Notes under the pieces: model-generated | Databases searched by the model: none | What the model saw: the letters and a program-made list of their open reading frames with translations, nothing else | What the model was told of the DNA's origin: nothing | Program-made: the position numbers and the translations under genes | Part shown: positions 22,150 to 34,880 of the stretch, one piece after another | Layout of the letters: the number at the start of each line of letters is the position of its first letter | Numbering within the stretch: position 1 is the first letter of the stretch | DNA from: Sinotaia quadrata | Lineage: Eukaryota > Mollusca > Gastropoda > Architaenioglossa > Viviparidae | Assembly: GCA_028829895.1 (NCBI GenBank) | Contig: CM054180.1 | Coordinates: 120,231,363 to 120,295,362 of the forward strand | DNA: 64,000 nucleotides | Direction of reading: 5' to 3'

Positions 22150-25100
22150 ATGCCGCCTAAAAGAAAACAAGCTAAACCCGCTGCATCGGGGACACAGAAG
22201 AAAAGTAAACCAAGTACGCCTTCAATCAAACTGTGCTACTTTGATTTGCGTGGTCGTGCAGAGGTCTCGCGACTTATTCTGGCATTGGCAGGCGAAAAAT
22301 ACGAAGACGTCCGGTGGGCAAGAGAAGACTGGCCTAAATACAAACCAGGTAAGAGCGCGGCAAACGGAAGACACGATGAGACAGACGAGGGTAAGAAAGA
22401 ATCTGTGGAGACAGACGAGGGCTAGAAAGAATGGGTGGCAAAACAAGAGAGCTGTTTCAGAGAGTGATATGGGACTGAAAGCAACTCCAGACAATTCAAA
22501 GTTTTCCTGACTTATTCATTTATCGCGAGTCATTCCTACCCATAATACTCATGACTGCTACACGCGGATTGAGTGACAAGAGACTAGTAGAGCCCTCGGG
22601 GTTACCGTGTTTTAGGGTCAGTGGGTCACCGATGGTTTGACTGAGCACTTCCTGATGTGTTTGCATGGTTTCAAATTGTGGCTTGAATGCGCGCTTTCTA
22701 GTCGCGGCTTTTATCATATTTTTCTTGAGATTTTGTTTAAGTGAGAGTTTGTAGCAAGCACAGCTTTCCCTGTCGAGTTTGATCAATGGTTCTTAACCTG
22801 TTTTGAATCACGGACCCTTTTGAAAATCTGGTGAGAGCTGTGGACCCCCTCACTAGGAAAATGTTCTTATAATCTTAACCAGAATATAAAAATATAGTGA
22901 ATATTTAATTTTCACTTCGGACCCCCAGGTTAAGAACCTAGAACTAGATAGTGTTAACTAAAGGCTGATAAAAGAAGTCTAGAATTTTAGTCTTATGCAA
23001 CTACTGTATATAATCGTTAACTTCTGGCTATTAAAACAGTATTTAAAAATTTTATTTGATAGAACTAGATCTTTTTAATTTTAGGCCGTGTGAACTAAAT
23101 AGTATTCACTGGAGACTGATAAAACTAGATAGTCTTTAATAGTTTATATTTAGGCTGAGAGAAAGAACTAGATACTGTCATTCAATTGTTGCTTCAAGCT
23201 AAGATATAATTTTGATTTTGAATGCATCTACTGTAAACTACAGACATGTCTTTGTGTGTGTCGATGTCTGATTCTTATGTACATGCAATGTTGTCATGAC
23301 ATTGAAACTCATGCAGTTTGCCATTGATTACCTACTTTCAGATGCACCATTTGGCCAGGCCCCTTACCTGGAGTACAATGGCGAGAAATTTGCACAAAGT
23401 ATTGCCATAGCGAACTTTTTGGCTCGAAAGTTTGGTGAGTACCATTGTCACAAGTCTGATTGGCAAACTCAGGAGACAAAAGATTTGTTACATCAATCTG
23501 TGTTGTTGTAATTATATTTATTGGCAGCAAATGAATGTGTCAAGAGTCAGAGTCAAAATAACTTGTAGCATTTTATTTTTGGCATCTGTTGTATGTTTTT
23601 GTCTCGCTTCAGCTGTTTTCATGGTGCTTATCGGAATGGTGTTGGTGTGTGGACACTCTGATGTAGTCTTTTTTGATATTTTGTCATTGATCTCCACCAC
23701 ACTGACCACACAGACACTGATACGTACACGTGATGTACAAAAAATCCTATTTGCATGGACACACAATATTAAAATCACACTGTGGTGTACCTAACCATGT
23801 ATTGACCCTGCAGACAAGTAATAACTGGTTTACATCATGTTTTAAAGTATTTGACTAGTTTTTTGATTGATAGATATTACTTCTAGTCAATTATAAATAC
23901 ATTTTCTTTATTTCTGGTGATGATTTATTTATAAAATCTGGATCCTATAGATAGATTTGAAAGCAGTAATTTTTTCAAAGGTAGGATAGTAATTGTCTCC
24001 ACTGACTAAGTGACTGACAGGACAGCATCTAAGATTTTTTCCTTTATTTTTTTTTTGTTGTTGCTGAGCTGTTCAAACAGTGTTTTCATATAATCAATAA
24101 GTGATACATTTCATTCTTGGGAGTGAATATCATTTAATTAATTAAAGGTAGAAGGAAAGAGTTATTGGCTGGTGAATGGTGACTCCTATCACTTACATAG
24201 TTACAAGGTTTATACTATAGTGGTTTCTTAGAACTTTGGAAAAATATGTCATTTGTGTTCTTTATTACATGTCAGTGTGTATTATATATTGAGCATTGCT
24301 TAGAGTATTTGGTATTTTTGCATAGTGTGAATTAATAAGTACCTGTATTGCTTAGTGTATTAATTAATGATGTTGCATATAGTGATATATTCAATGACAG
24401 TACATAAATAAGATGCCTGAATTATACACATATAATTGAGAACATCTAATACATACATTTGAAATTAAGTCCTAATTTGCATGTTTATCCTTTTGTTTTA
24501 TTTTTAAACCTATAAACTGTCTCTTTAGAAAGACAAAGTAGATGGAAAGTGGGTACATATGACTGGTAGATCAGATAAAGTTTCCACCTAGCTAAAGAAG
24601 GAATTAGTTAAAACAAGATTTTACTCTTTCCTTGTCTTTCTGTCCTACATTTCACACATATACTATACTGTATACACCACCCCTATTATTATTTAACATA
24701 TTTTATCAATTCTTAATCTTATACCAGCTGTGTCATACAGTTAAAATATATTAACATAATGCATTATAGTCTCAGTGCAGTTACTTCCCTTGAGCAGTGT
24801 CCTCTTGTAATTGATGTTGTTTTACAAGTGTTCAAAAATTAATTGAAAACGATTCATTTATGCAAAATTAAAAGCTACTGGAGCCTGTGAAGAAGTATTC
24901 AAACAGCATGGCATTGCAGCAAATTAATCTAAAGCAATGGTTCTAGACTGTTTTATAATTATGAACATCTTTCATGAGTACAGAACTTGTAATAAATTAG
25001 AGATGGTTATAATAAGAATTTAGAAAATATTTTAAAATAACAATTAACAAACAGTGATGAAAGATCACTTGTTTTAAGATTTAATTACTAAGATTAGTAA

Positions 25101-28100
25101 GAATATATAATGATGATACCCTGAATAGTTTATCGAATATTTATTTAACTGATCAGTAAATGAAAAATTAAAAAAAAATAATTTGACCCTGACCAACGAC
25201 TGTTGCCATCCTATAACCTGTCATTGCAACAAAATATTTAAGGATAGTTCAGTTTAGCAACAGAGTGATGATAATAAGAGTTAAACATCTGACCCTAGCA
25301 ATGACAAATAGTGGGTTGTTATCGTGATGAAAGAACGTATACAAATGACGATGACAGCATTAATTAAATAATGATAAAAAATGTGGGTGTGCTTAATTAA
25401 CCTTGATCTGAGACAACAATTTGTCTGTAACTGAAAACTTTTTCTTAGGATTTTATGCAGACGATCTCCTTGAACAATTCCGCATAGATGAAATGGTACA
25501 ACTGGTGAGTGACATGTGGCAAGCCTTGTACAGGAGCTACTACTTGCAAGACGAAGCGAAAAAGGTAGAAACTCTCTTTAGACTTTGTTTCTCTCTGGTT
25601 GAATGTGTAAATGATTGCATTCTCTTTCTCTGGCAATGCTTGCTCCCTGTAATGAACTTTACACAGCCCAGTGAACTGTGTCAATGGTTGGATGGATTTG
25701 ACAGGTTTTTGTGTGTTGAAGTGATATGACTGTTTATTTTGTCTAATGTATTATTCACTAGTGAAGATTCCTTATATAATTATTTCCATTATCCCCCTTT
25801 ATCTCATGTTGCTGTTTGGTACTGCCCTAAGTTAGTAGTTACTCTCAGCAGAAGATGATAACTTTGTACCAGTATTTGCTGAATTTCATGTTTTAGATAA
25901 CTTTGACAACAGCGAATTTTGTGGACCCGAAATAATGAATGGAAGAATGATTCGTTACCTCTTAGAGTAGGAGAGTTGGTCCCAAATTCTTTTGGATACA
26001 TTCATTTGTGAACTTCATGCTTGACCACAGTTCTAAGCCTTTGTTGTGCAGTTAGTGACCATTGTCTTGACTACTCTAAGCCTTCATATTTTGATCTTAA
26101 GTTTGTTGGTTTGACCACTTGCTCTAAAACAGGCATCATGCATACTTTGTTGGGGTTTTTTGTCAGTGTTTTGTGCAAACAATTCAGAATTCTGTGGTGA
26201 TGAATAGGAGGACAAGTGTAAATTTAGTAAACTCTGTCAAACAATCTCACTCTTGCAATAAGCCCTTTTGGTGTTACAATAAAGAGTCTGTTGCATTTGT
26301 TGTCAGCATTGCACCATGTGGAAACTTGAAACTTCTCTTGATAATTTCAGGCGGAATGTGACAAGAAAGTTGATGATGAAGATCTTCCAAGGTACATGGG
26401 CTTTCTACAGAAGCGCTTGAAAGAAAGTGGCACTGGGGTGTTCGTGGGAGAGAAGGTTTGTAATTTTATTTTTCTTTCATAATGCATTTTAGTGAATTAT
26501 AACTTCTTCTTTGCTTAGGGTGATGGCAGCTTCCAGCCTGTGCTGATTTTGCTGCCTAGCACGAGGTGTGCAGCTGTTGAGAGGGTCAAAGATGGTGAAA
26601 GACAGAGTAAATTGTTGTTTAAAGTAAAGTTGTAGAGTGGTGATTAGAATGGTGGCGGGTGTGTCCAAGGTGCTCATGTCTGACCTGTAGAGGTATGCAT
26701 TAGCCTGGTAGTCCCTGGGATAACATCAAGGTAGTGACTTATAACTACTGAAATAAAATGACACATAATTGGAATACACCTGATATAGAAGGTGACTATA
26801 TCATGAATCTTGAACTCACACTTTTATGTAGATTCAGTTACAGAAAAGTAAAATGTAATTGGTAGAATGCAAGTCTGTGGTGCCATGCACTCGAGTGTTA
26901 TACAGGGCCTTAAGTACCCAATTGAAAGTACCTGGAAAGTGCACACCTTTTTTCTTCCAAAAGAAATATGCAGCTTCATTTAAGTGAGGCAATGAGTTTT
27001 CTTCCTGCAAATTTACCCTTTCAGGATCATCATGTAAAACTTTTTCTTGATCTAGATAAATTTACCTTTTCAGGACTGTGATTAAGGCTTTATTTCTTGA
27101 TCTAGATAAATTTACATTTTCAGGACTGTGATTAAAACCTTATTTCTTGATCTAGATAAATTTACCCTTTCAGGACTGTGATTAAGACTTTATTTCTTGA
27201 TCTAGACAAATTTACCCTTTCAGGACTGTGATTAAGACTTTATTTCTTATCTAGACAAATTAACTCTTTCAGGACTGTGATTAAGACTTTATTTCTTATC
27301 TAGACAAATTAACCCTTTCAGGACTATGATTAAGACTTTATTTCTTATCTAGACAAATTAACCCTTTCAGGACTGTGATTAAGACTTTATTTCTTATCTA
27401 GACAAATTAACCCTTTCAGGACTGTGATGTAAGAGTTTTTATTACTTATGACAAATATATAAAATATGATTATTGTTGTGATTGTGAAATTCATGCAATA
27501 TTAAACTTGTACAGCTGCTGGTGACACATTTTTACAGTAACCATGCTTGATAAATTTTAAACTGACATTTCTTGCTTCTCACAAAAGTTATGGCTGGCAT
27601 CTTTCATTTTCTCTGCCTAGAAATCCAAAGTGTGCGTATGTTAATGTACGTGTTAGTACATAAATATACATGAATTCTGTAATCAATTTTCTTTAAAGAT
27701 GGACTGAACTCAGAATGCATCTACTACAAAGCATAAGTTTAATATGCAAGGAGTCAAGGAAAGTGCAAAATTGCATCGAAGTTTTAAAAAAATAATAATC
27801 ATCAAAGTTAGAATGTAAACAATGAGATACATTTTTATTGATTATCATTGTCGAAGTCATTATCTTTAGTGTTCTTTTCGTATACTTTTTTCTCCTGTAA
27901 TGACGGGACTGGATAGTGGTTCATCAGTAACCATTGGGATTTTAATTTTACATAACAGTGTTGTATTTCATATTCTCAAGATATTCAGACCTGAACCCCT
28001 TAAGAGTGTTTCCCATTTGATTTGACTTATCTTTTTTTTCTGTTTGCAGCTGACAGTCGCTGATCTTGCCGTCTATGACGTCTTATTTCAAATAAAAAAT

Positions 28101-28217
28101 TTCAGGACTTTCAAGGACTTTGACAAGTTTCCTGAGGTACAGGCTTTAATGACCAAGGTGGAAGAAACCCCCAACCTGAAGAAATACTTGAAAACCAGAA
28201 AACACACCCCCATGTAA
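22150..28217 (+). CDS. GST-3: sigma-class glutathione S-transferase with basic N-terminal extension, 226 aa
   Basis: Exons: A 22150-22348 (ATG at 22150), B 23342-23434, C 25449-25564, D 26351-26455, E 28050-28217 (TAA). GT-AG introns, phases 1-1-0-0, exons B-E the same length as in all other copies. Exon A is 66 nt longer than in the others. The reading frame begins with a 24-residue Lys/Pro/Ser/Thr-rich stretch with two basic clusters (PPKRK near residues 2-6 and KKSK near 17-20) before the usual IKLCYFD start of the GST fold. This looks like a bipartite nuclear localisation signal, which is unusual for a sigma GST. It keeps the catalytic Tyr in CYFD and, unlike GST-2, -4 and -5, the Arg of the RGRAE motif. 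The C-domain is more divergent than in GST-1 (exon C has GFYADDLLEQF where others have GLYGKTNLDAF). No upstream stop removes the extension, and there is no alternative ATG at the usual site, so this start is forced. Confidence 0.9.
22784..22942. mobile_element. Short MITE, hAT-like, in GST-3 intron 1
   Basis: GGTTCTTAACCTG (22788-22800) and its exact reverse complement (22926-22938) bound an about 150-bp unit with inner GGACCCTTTTGAAA and CGGACCCCC stretches. This layout (ends like CAGTGGTTCTCAACC followed by a GACCCC motif) is common in non-autonomous hAT elements. No clean 8-bp target duplication was seen. Confidence 0.6.
22943..23190. repeat. Degenerate repeat in GST-3 intron 1
   Basis: GAACTAGATAGT-like units separated by 60-80 bp recur about four times. 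Confidence 0.45.
23435..25448 (+). other. Intron 2 of GST-3
   Basis: No exon or clear mobile element. The sequence can be followed in parallel with GST-1 intron 2 over much of its length, marking a shared duplication. Confidence 0.55.
26505..26738. mobile_element. 234-bp insertion with 8-bp target duplication, GST-3 intron 4
   Basis: Compared with the paralogous intron of GST-1, GST-3 has an extra block flanked by TTATAACT on both sides (26497-26504 and 26739-26746). The insert is more GC-rich than its surroundings. I see no clear terminal inverted repeat or poly-A tail. An 8-bp duplication fits a hAT-type insertion; a truncated LINE or SINE end is the alternative. Confidence 0.6.
27040..27440. 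repeat. ~50-bp tandem repeat, about 8 copies, in GST-3 intron 4
   Basis: Units contain TTTCAGGACTGTGATTAAGA, CTTTATTTCTT and ATCTAGACAAATT; the right half lost two bases per unit relative to the left half. Confidence 0.9.
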
Positions 28218-28676
28218 TGGCCGAACACCTTTCGCTTCTTATCATGTAATGGTTGAAAACAGTTCACTTCCTGTCTCTCATTCACTTCCTGTCTCTCATT
28301 TTCTGAGAGAACTTCATTTCCTGTCTGTCAGTGACTGAGAGGACTTCACTTCCTGCCATTCATGACCAAAAACAAATCATTATCCTGCTGAGATGGACTA
28401 AATCCATTATCATCCATTTTCCTTAGATGTGCATGCCTTTTGTTTGCTTTTACTTATTGCAAAACGTATACAGCAAGCTGTGCCATTTTAATTTTTATTG
28501 ATTACAGTATAACATTTTTTGCAACTGACCTTTAGTTTTAGTTTATATTGTGGTTTATAATTGCGTTAATTTGTGTGTGTGAGTGGGGGAGATCAGTTGT
28601 CTATAGTTCCCAGAATGTAACTTTATCACATCTTCCAGTTATTCCTTATTAAATGCAGATAATTGAACTAAGACAA

Positions 28677-28682
28677 AATAAA
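28677..28682 (+). terminator. Candidate polyadenylation signal of GST-3
   Basis: AATAAA about 460 nt after the stop. The matching place in GST-1 (near 6345) has lost the hexamer. Confidence 0.35.
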
Positions 28683-29039
28683 ACTTGATTATACACCTAA
28701 GTAGAAAAGAATCCGCTAAAAGAAATAATTGTTCAGAAGACATTTTTAAGTGCCAAGCCTTGTTTCTAAAAATTATTTCTAATTTCATAAACAGGTGTTC
28801 TCTACCTTGAATAATAATTGTGATAAGCTTCAATCTCACTTTGCTGGTATAGTAGCTTTTAGATGAGATTTAAGATTTCAAACAGTTTTGAATCAGCTTA
28901 CTGTGATTGCATTTTGCTTAGCATCTGTTTCGCACATTAATTGATTTCATCAAGATGAGCATCCATAAGTCAAGATCTGTATTATTATGTCTATCGTTGA
29001 AAATAGCTTCACATATTGTAAGAAGTCCACTCTTGATGG

Positions 29040-30350
29040 GGTTAAGTTTGCTAAATACCAATTGCTAACTAGTATACCCCTTAGTACCTCCTTACCATAA
29101 TCCAGGGGTGACCGTCTTTCCATTCACAGCACCTACTCTACTTAATTTCCTGGCTCGAACCCCCACCCTGACAGACTGCTGTTCATCATGCTGTGGTCGG
29201 GGGCAAAGGTGTGAGAAGACAACGCTGCACTACTCACAGATATATTTACAGGGTGAAGCTATAAGAGACGGTTACAAAACTCTAAAATTGAATTTGACTC
29301 TAACACAACTTTTAAATAAGAAAGTAATTTAATGAAATTTTTAAAATTTACAAAATACAGGCAGTAAACAGAAGAACAAAAGGTAAATGAAAGAGTGTTT
29401 TCAAGCAAAATCCAGAGGAAAAAAGGTCAAGGTCAAAAGTGAAATATATTTGAAAATCATTCATCGATATATCAAGGCAAATATATGTAGTAGCAACTAA
29501 CCCCCTCTGTTAATAATATTAAACTAAAGGTAAATGCTATGAGTCAAAATATGACTGTAGTGACAAGACAGTTAAAACAACACAACTGCTGACTCAGCTC
29601 TCCACTGACCTACATCATGACTGCAATGACAAAGGACAAAATAGACAAGACAGATACAAGCAACTCTTAACTACTGACCCTCAGCTCTCCACTGATTTAT
29701 CATATATTGACTACAGTGACAATAGACAAGACAGTTACATGCAACACAACTGCTGATTCTAGGTTCTCCACAACTACCCTTCTGATACAGAAATCGGAAG
29801 TTATAGCGGCACCCCAGCCTCTGATTGCAATGCTGCTGGTATAGACAACACACAATTGCTGACACCCATCTCAGTTCTCCACCTTCTGACTTGAAACAAT
29901 CTAGACCTAGACTGCAACACACATACTTCAACCAAAATGAACCACAATCACCCTAGACCAAAAATCAGTAAATTTTGCTCTAGCCCAAATCGAGTTCGAG
30001 CTACACTTCTATCCACACCAAGCAGTGGGACTGCCTAGACAATTCCATCATAGACAGTGGGTTTGCTGGCTGCTGAGGTATATATACCCTGAATATTCGA
30101 CCACTCATCCAGTTTCAGCCCTAATTCAGGCACTAATTAATGGCAATGTTCAAACAGCCACATGGATTTTCTGTGTTCAACTTGGACATCTTGATTAATG
30201 AGCCGCTGGCTGACCACAGATCATAAACCTATTCACTCCCGATGCATGCTCACACTCTCATTGGCACATCAAAACAAAGACCACACAGATAGCAAGAAGA
30301 GGAGGGTCAACAGCTTAACTAGAGTGCCCTAAATGCCTTCAACTCATAAA
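29040..30350. repeat. Unclassified interspersed-looking block
   Basis: The composition changes to CA-rich sequence. Degenerate ~85-100-bp units at about 29545-29790 share ACAAGACAGTTA and CAGCTCTCCACTGA. A TATATATACC box lies on the minus strand near 30080-30090. It may be an old LTR or other transposon, but I could not find ends or a target duplication. Confidence 0.3.
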
Positions 30351-30615
30351 AATAATACCAAACATGGTTTAAAGTTTTAGTAAATACACAAATATTACAA
30401 GATGCGATATTCTCTGATTGTTGTAAAGGTTGACAATGTTAATTCTATTAGAAAAAAGGTATAGCAGGGGGCTAATTTTGTCACACACAAATAAAATAAG
30501 ATTTTATTTTGTACACTATTATTTAATGAAGGAATCCTTTTTATGCCAACCAGATATAAAAAGTATCATCTGTTCTGTACTATTTTAAAATAATATAATT
30601 TTCAAGGTCCAACTG

Positions 30616-30858
30616 CTAGACTTCTGCTTGTCTTAGTTGATAGAGACTTGCAATCAAAGTAGCCATTTTTGTTTCCTCTAGTTGGCAGGTAAAAGGATTC
30701 ACAACCACAGACTCAGTGATGCTGAACTGTTGAAAACACTCTTCAAACTGCTTTAGAAATGTTTGAATATGGATAACCAGTGGTGAAGGGTTAAAATCAG
30801 TCATATACCATTTTCTTCTTAGAAAATGCACAAGAGATTTTGTCTTCTTATGTGACAT
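30616..30858 (-). pseudogene. Possible hAT-type transposase C-terminal fragment
   Basis: An 80-codon frame contains FLKQFEECFQQF, VVNPFTCQLEE and LIASLYQLRQ. The spacing of the aromatic-rich helix, the V-NPF motif and the following leucines recalls the region near the end of hAT-derived ZBED5/FAM200-like proteins. This is pattern memory, not a search result; no longer frame continues it. Confidence 0.3.
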
Positions 30859-31175
30859 TCACAAGATCAGTTTTGCCTGGACCAAGTGAAATGGAATCGA
30901 GGTCTGCCACAGATAAGAATAAATCCATGTGAAATGATTAATTCCCATTCTTAGAATCAAGACTGCAAAATTTAAACTTTCAGAGATTTGTATAAATGCA
31001 TTCACTTTTGGTATTGAATGTCAATATTTCTGAAAGAAATCAGAAGTCTCATTCATTTATGAGACTGCTCATCTATCAACATAACATTTGACATCACAAT
31101 ATGGAACTACAATCCTTGTGCAATGTCCAACATATTGTCTTGCATTAAATGAATGGTTTAAAAAATTTAAATGTG

Positions 31176-31357
31176 GTTAAATATTGCAGTGCATGTGGAT
31201 GCACAAACTGCAAACAAGCTAAGAATATTCATTTTTTCACATTTCTCAAAGATCTCAATTTATGAAAAAAGTGGATTTCAAAGCTGAAAAGAGAAAACTC
31301 ATCCAACAGCACATACGGTAGTGTGTAGCGAGCACTTCCCAAAAGAAGACTATGAAA
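31176..31357 (+). pseudogene. Degenerate THAP-domain relic
   Basis: The frame from 31176 reads a THAP-like start (KYCSACGC..C, then FFTFLKDLN), hits an in-frame TGA at 31263, continues KKWISKLKREN, and after a frameshift near 31318 gives VVCSEHFPKEDYE. The C2CH pattern with the invariant Trp and the CxxHF end is typical of THAP domains, found in P-element-type transposases and in cellular THAP proteins. Stop plus frameshift mark it as dead. Confidence 0.65.
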
Positions 31358-32499
31358 TGCAGAGCAGTTTAGCAATGCCAATAATAAATTTTAGTATGCC
31401 CACCTGTAGGGTACTCTCGGCAAATTGCATTTACAGCACAAACTAGTAATGGTACCCTGATCTGGGACACAAAAATGATACGCCCATTTGATGAGTTGTT
31501 TGTAGGCAATATTTCTACACCTGGTAAGAAAAAAAATATAGTTAAAATAAAAAATAAAATTGTAGAATTTTCTTATATAATTAGTGAATGATTTTATATT
31601 GAAGTGGTCACTCTACATTAAGCTGTATGATTCTTTTGCCTTATTTGATGCAAGAAAGAAATATTACATATAAACACATTGAAAAGTAAATTTAACATGA
31701 AGAGTAATTTAAAGATATAGTACTTTTAGCATATTTTGTTTAGAAAATAGATGTGATGTTTTAATGATGTGATGTAAGTCACATATCACTTTTATCTATA
31801 TTCAAAATAAATATAAAAATAAATCATATTTCTATCACAAGAAACAATAAGGTTTTGAGGAATTTTTTTAATTAAATAACATTTTACCACTGTTAATACA
31901 ATCATTATACTATAAAATCTAAAAGATCTGCCTATAAGTAGTGATGTTAAGATGAAAGAAAATTAATGTTTTCATCTTATCAAAATTTGCCTAACAAATT
32001 AGAATGAATTACTGATACATCTTTGAGTGTTCGACAAATATGCAAGAAAGATTAATGAAAGTGAGTAAAGTTAGATTTTACTAGCATTTCATGTCTGTAA
32101 AACACATCTGTTAATTGTGTGGCTAATATTGTAATTAGAGTGCTACTTCATCCTTAAAGTAAATATAATTAATATACTTCTATTCTGCTGATTTTATTAT
32201 TTCAATTATGTTTTTAAGTCATTAATTATTACTATCCTAATATGTTTATGCAATTCTGAAAGAAATTATGACACATTTGAAATCCTATAATTCTAATTTG
32301 TAAACAATAAAAATAACCAAATCCCTCTTACTTTTTTTATATCTAGTGAAATGCAACCCCTTTGTTACTGATTATTATTGTTATTAATAATAATCATTTT
32401 AAGCCATAATTACAAGTGATGGAGAAATCTTAATTTATGTTTATTAATAATTCTCCCAGAAGACACCACTTGTCTCTCACTTGGCAGAGTAAATACATG

Positions 32500-32730
32500 T
32501 TTAGTAAAAGTCTTCTCTCTTCCAGAATAATAAGGCTGACATTTTACTGTCACACGAGACTTTCAAAGGTGGAAACTTCTTATTAATGGAGTAATAAAAA
32601 TCCGTCTTTATTTATTTTTAATGAGCCCCCACCCACTATTACTCCAGCATACAATTTAATATGTGCAAGAAGGTTAATAAATTTAACAATTAATTTATTA
32701 AATATACAATGAGGAGGTTATTTGACATCA
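32500..32730. repeat. Dispersed repeat shared with 44280-44470
   Basis: Both places have GGTGGAA(A)CTTCTTA, then a CCCCCA tract followed by ACTCCAG, then GTGCAAGAAGG or GCGTAAGAAGG with TTAA. The order of motifs also loosely recalls the LTR of the retrotransposon at 46416-54703. It may be old LTRs of a related family; ends not found. Confidence 0.35.
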
Positions 32731-33330
32731 ATATTTCATGAAACAACATTCGAGTAATTCCAATACTTATTCAGTCTTATATTCTAAAACATAATTCAGC
32801 AGTCAGATTAGTACCAACATAAATTACAGGCTTATTCTATCATAGAAGACATGGAGTTATAGAGTGATATGATAATAGTGTGTGCATAACCTGTTCAATG
32901 ACTTAAGCTGCAACAGTCCTTCATGTGTTTTTGTAACAGTGCCACAAGTAGTAGTGGGTACCCGTTGTTGTCGTGCTAATACCCAGGTAGTAAAACTGAG
33001 AATGGGTACGACTGGTAATGTGGCCTCTACGTCTATACACGATTTAGCACACTCCCTCTCCAGTCACACTCGCATCTGGCCCCACTCGCATTCTGCCCGT
33101 AGATGGCAGCCTGTTAATTCGTGCCGGCTGTGGGCTGGCTTAATGAACAGCTGCGCTGTAACTAGATCTAATTATTTACAACATAGATCACACCAATCAC
33201 CACAGCTTGTGCCCTTTCCTTTCGCTTGTGGTTGTGCTCGTTAACAAGTGTAGCATGTTATTGATGTTAATAAGACTTCAGTAAACAAACTTGTCAATAA
33301 ATTAAATAATAACATAATTATTTTTAATAT

Positions 33331-33426
33331 GGGAAGACATCCTCTGTGTGGAGTCATGCCAAGCGATTGGATAGTGACACAGCGAAATGCAATCAGTGTG
33401 ATGAAATTCTGTCTGCAAAGGGCGAT
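33331..33426 (+). pseudogene. BED-type zinc finger relic
   Basis: One frame reads TSSVWSHAKRLD, then AKCNQCDEILSAKG and a stop at 33427. The SxVW...F/A...C-x2-C layout is that of BED fingers of hAT/ZBED transposases. The His pair expected next is lost behind the stop, so this is a fragment. Confidence 0.55.
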
Positions 33427-33429
33427 TGA

Positions 33430-34315
33430 ACTCGAGCCCTATTTTTAAATGCGTTATTGTTGTTGACATTTTATTTAGTTTTAGTTTATATAATGATTGA
33501 CAATATTAAAAATAAAAGTTTGCATTGTACATATAAAGATCATAACTAATAGTAAGTCACTAGATGCATAACTTTGGCTACTGTGTGAAATAGAGTGTAT
33601 GCTTAATGGTTAAATAGCTTTGTGTAGAGATCGCGAGTTGCGATGGAGATTATGCTAATTTTCTAACGGGTACCCGATACATCCGTGGAACATAATAAAT
33701 ACAACATAATTATGAACATGTTTCTGCTAGAAACAATGTCATGTGTTTAACATATTATGTACAAGTATCGTAATTTACAATTGTAGAAATAATAGTCTTT
33801 TCACATAATACACCTTTACATTAAATTACAAATATAATATAGAAATAGCAACGTGTACAAAATATTTAAGTTCTAAAACTTCATAATTCCTATTACTAAT
33901 TGGCATTGTACAGTACTGAAGGGCGGAAAAACGTTTTTCAATTTCCCTAAGTAATTCTATTATTAAATTATCACTCTATACTTTCAATAAAACATATTCC
34001 TGATTTCCCATTTAGGCAATTACATAATATAAAGCTTCGCAGTTCATGATCACTACATCAAATAGAAGATTACATTTATAAAAAAAAATATAGTCAATAT
34101 GGTCGCGAACATGAGCAAACCACGTTAATCACAAAGTGAAATTTCACATATTAACGTTATCTACTGCAAAAATGTCAATCACTATCCCAGAAGTGGACAG
34201 GCAAATGCATGAAGATTAATCAAATAACATCAATAAAACACATTTGAAATCGGGAAAATAATGGAATTAAAATTAATAATAAAAATACATCCGGCTTACA
34301 GTTGCTTCTCCTCAC
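33430..34315. other. AT-rich intergenic, nothing recognised
   Basis: No ORF, RNA gene or repeat array could be supported. Confidence 0.4.
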
Positions 34316-34317
34316 GT

Positions 34318-34447
34318 GATGCTAACACTTTCACAGGAGTGGATGCTAACACTTTCACAGGAGTGTGATGCTAACACTTTCACAGGAGTGTGATGCTAAA
34401 ACTTTCACAGGAGTGTGATGCTAAAACTTTCACAGGAGTGTGATGAT
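34318..34447. repeat. 25-bp tandem repeat, 5 copies
   Basis: Units of GATGCTAACACTTTCACAGG plus AGTGT; the last two have an A instead of C (CTAAAAC). Confidence 0.9.
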
Positions 34448-34569
34448 TCACGCTGATGATCTATCGAAAGTCGGGTGGTTTCTAAATATAGAAATATACA
34501 TTTCCTACACAATCCCCTTTGTTTCTTTAGCATAGTGATAGTGTTCTACGTTCTTTTCTTACCATAGTC

Positions 34570-34880
34570 AACTGGCTAACCATTGCACAGACTAGCCTTT
34601 TTACGCCACATCACTGTTGTAACTAGCTACCCATTGCACAGATTAGCGTTTTCACGCCGTATCACTGTTGTAACTGGCTACCCATTGCACAAACTAGCCT
34701 TTTCACGCCGTATCACTGTTGTAACTGGCTACCCATTGCACAGACTAGCCTTTTCACGCCATATCACTGTTGTAACTGGCTACCCATTGCACAGACTAGC
34801 CTTCTCACGCCGTATCACTGTTGTAACTGGCTACCCATTGCACAGACTAGCCTTTTCACGCCGTATCACTGTTGTAACTG
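34570..34880. repeat. 51-bp tandem repeat, 6 copies
   Basis: Units contain GGCTACCCATTGCACAGACT and CACGCCGTATCACTGTTGTA. The 17-residue periodic ORF over it follows from 51 being a multiple of three. Confidence 0.9.

Noticed and set aside
32882..33244. 120-codon ORF
   Set aside because: No recognisable domain, and it lies in a probable repeat block.
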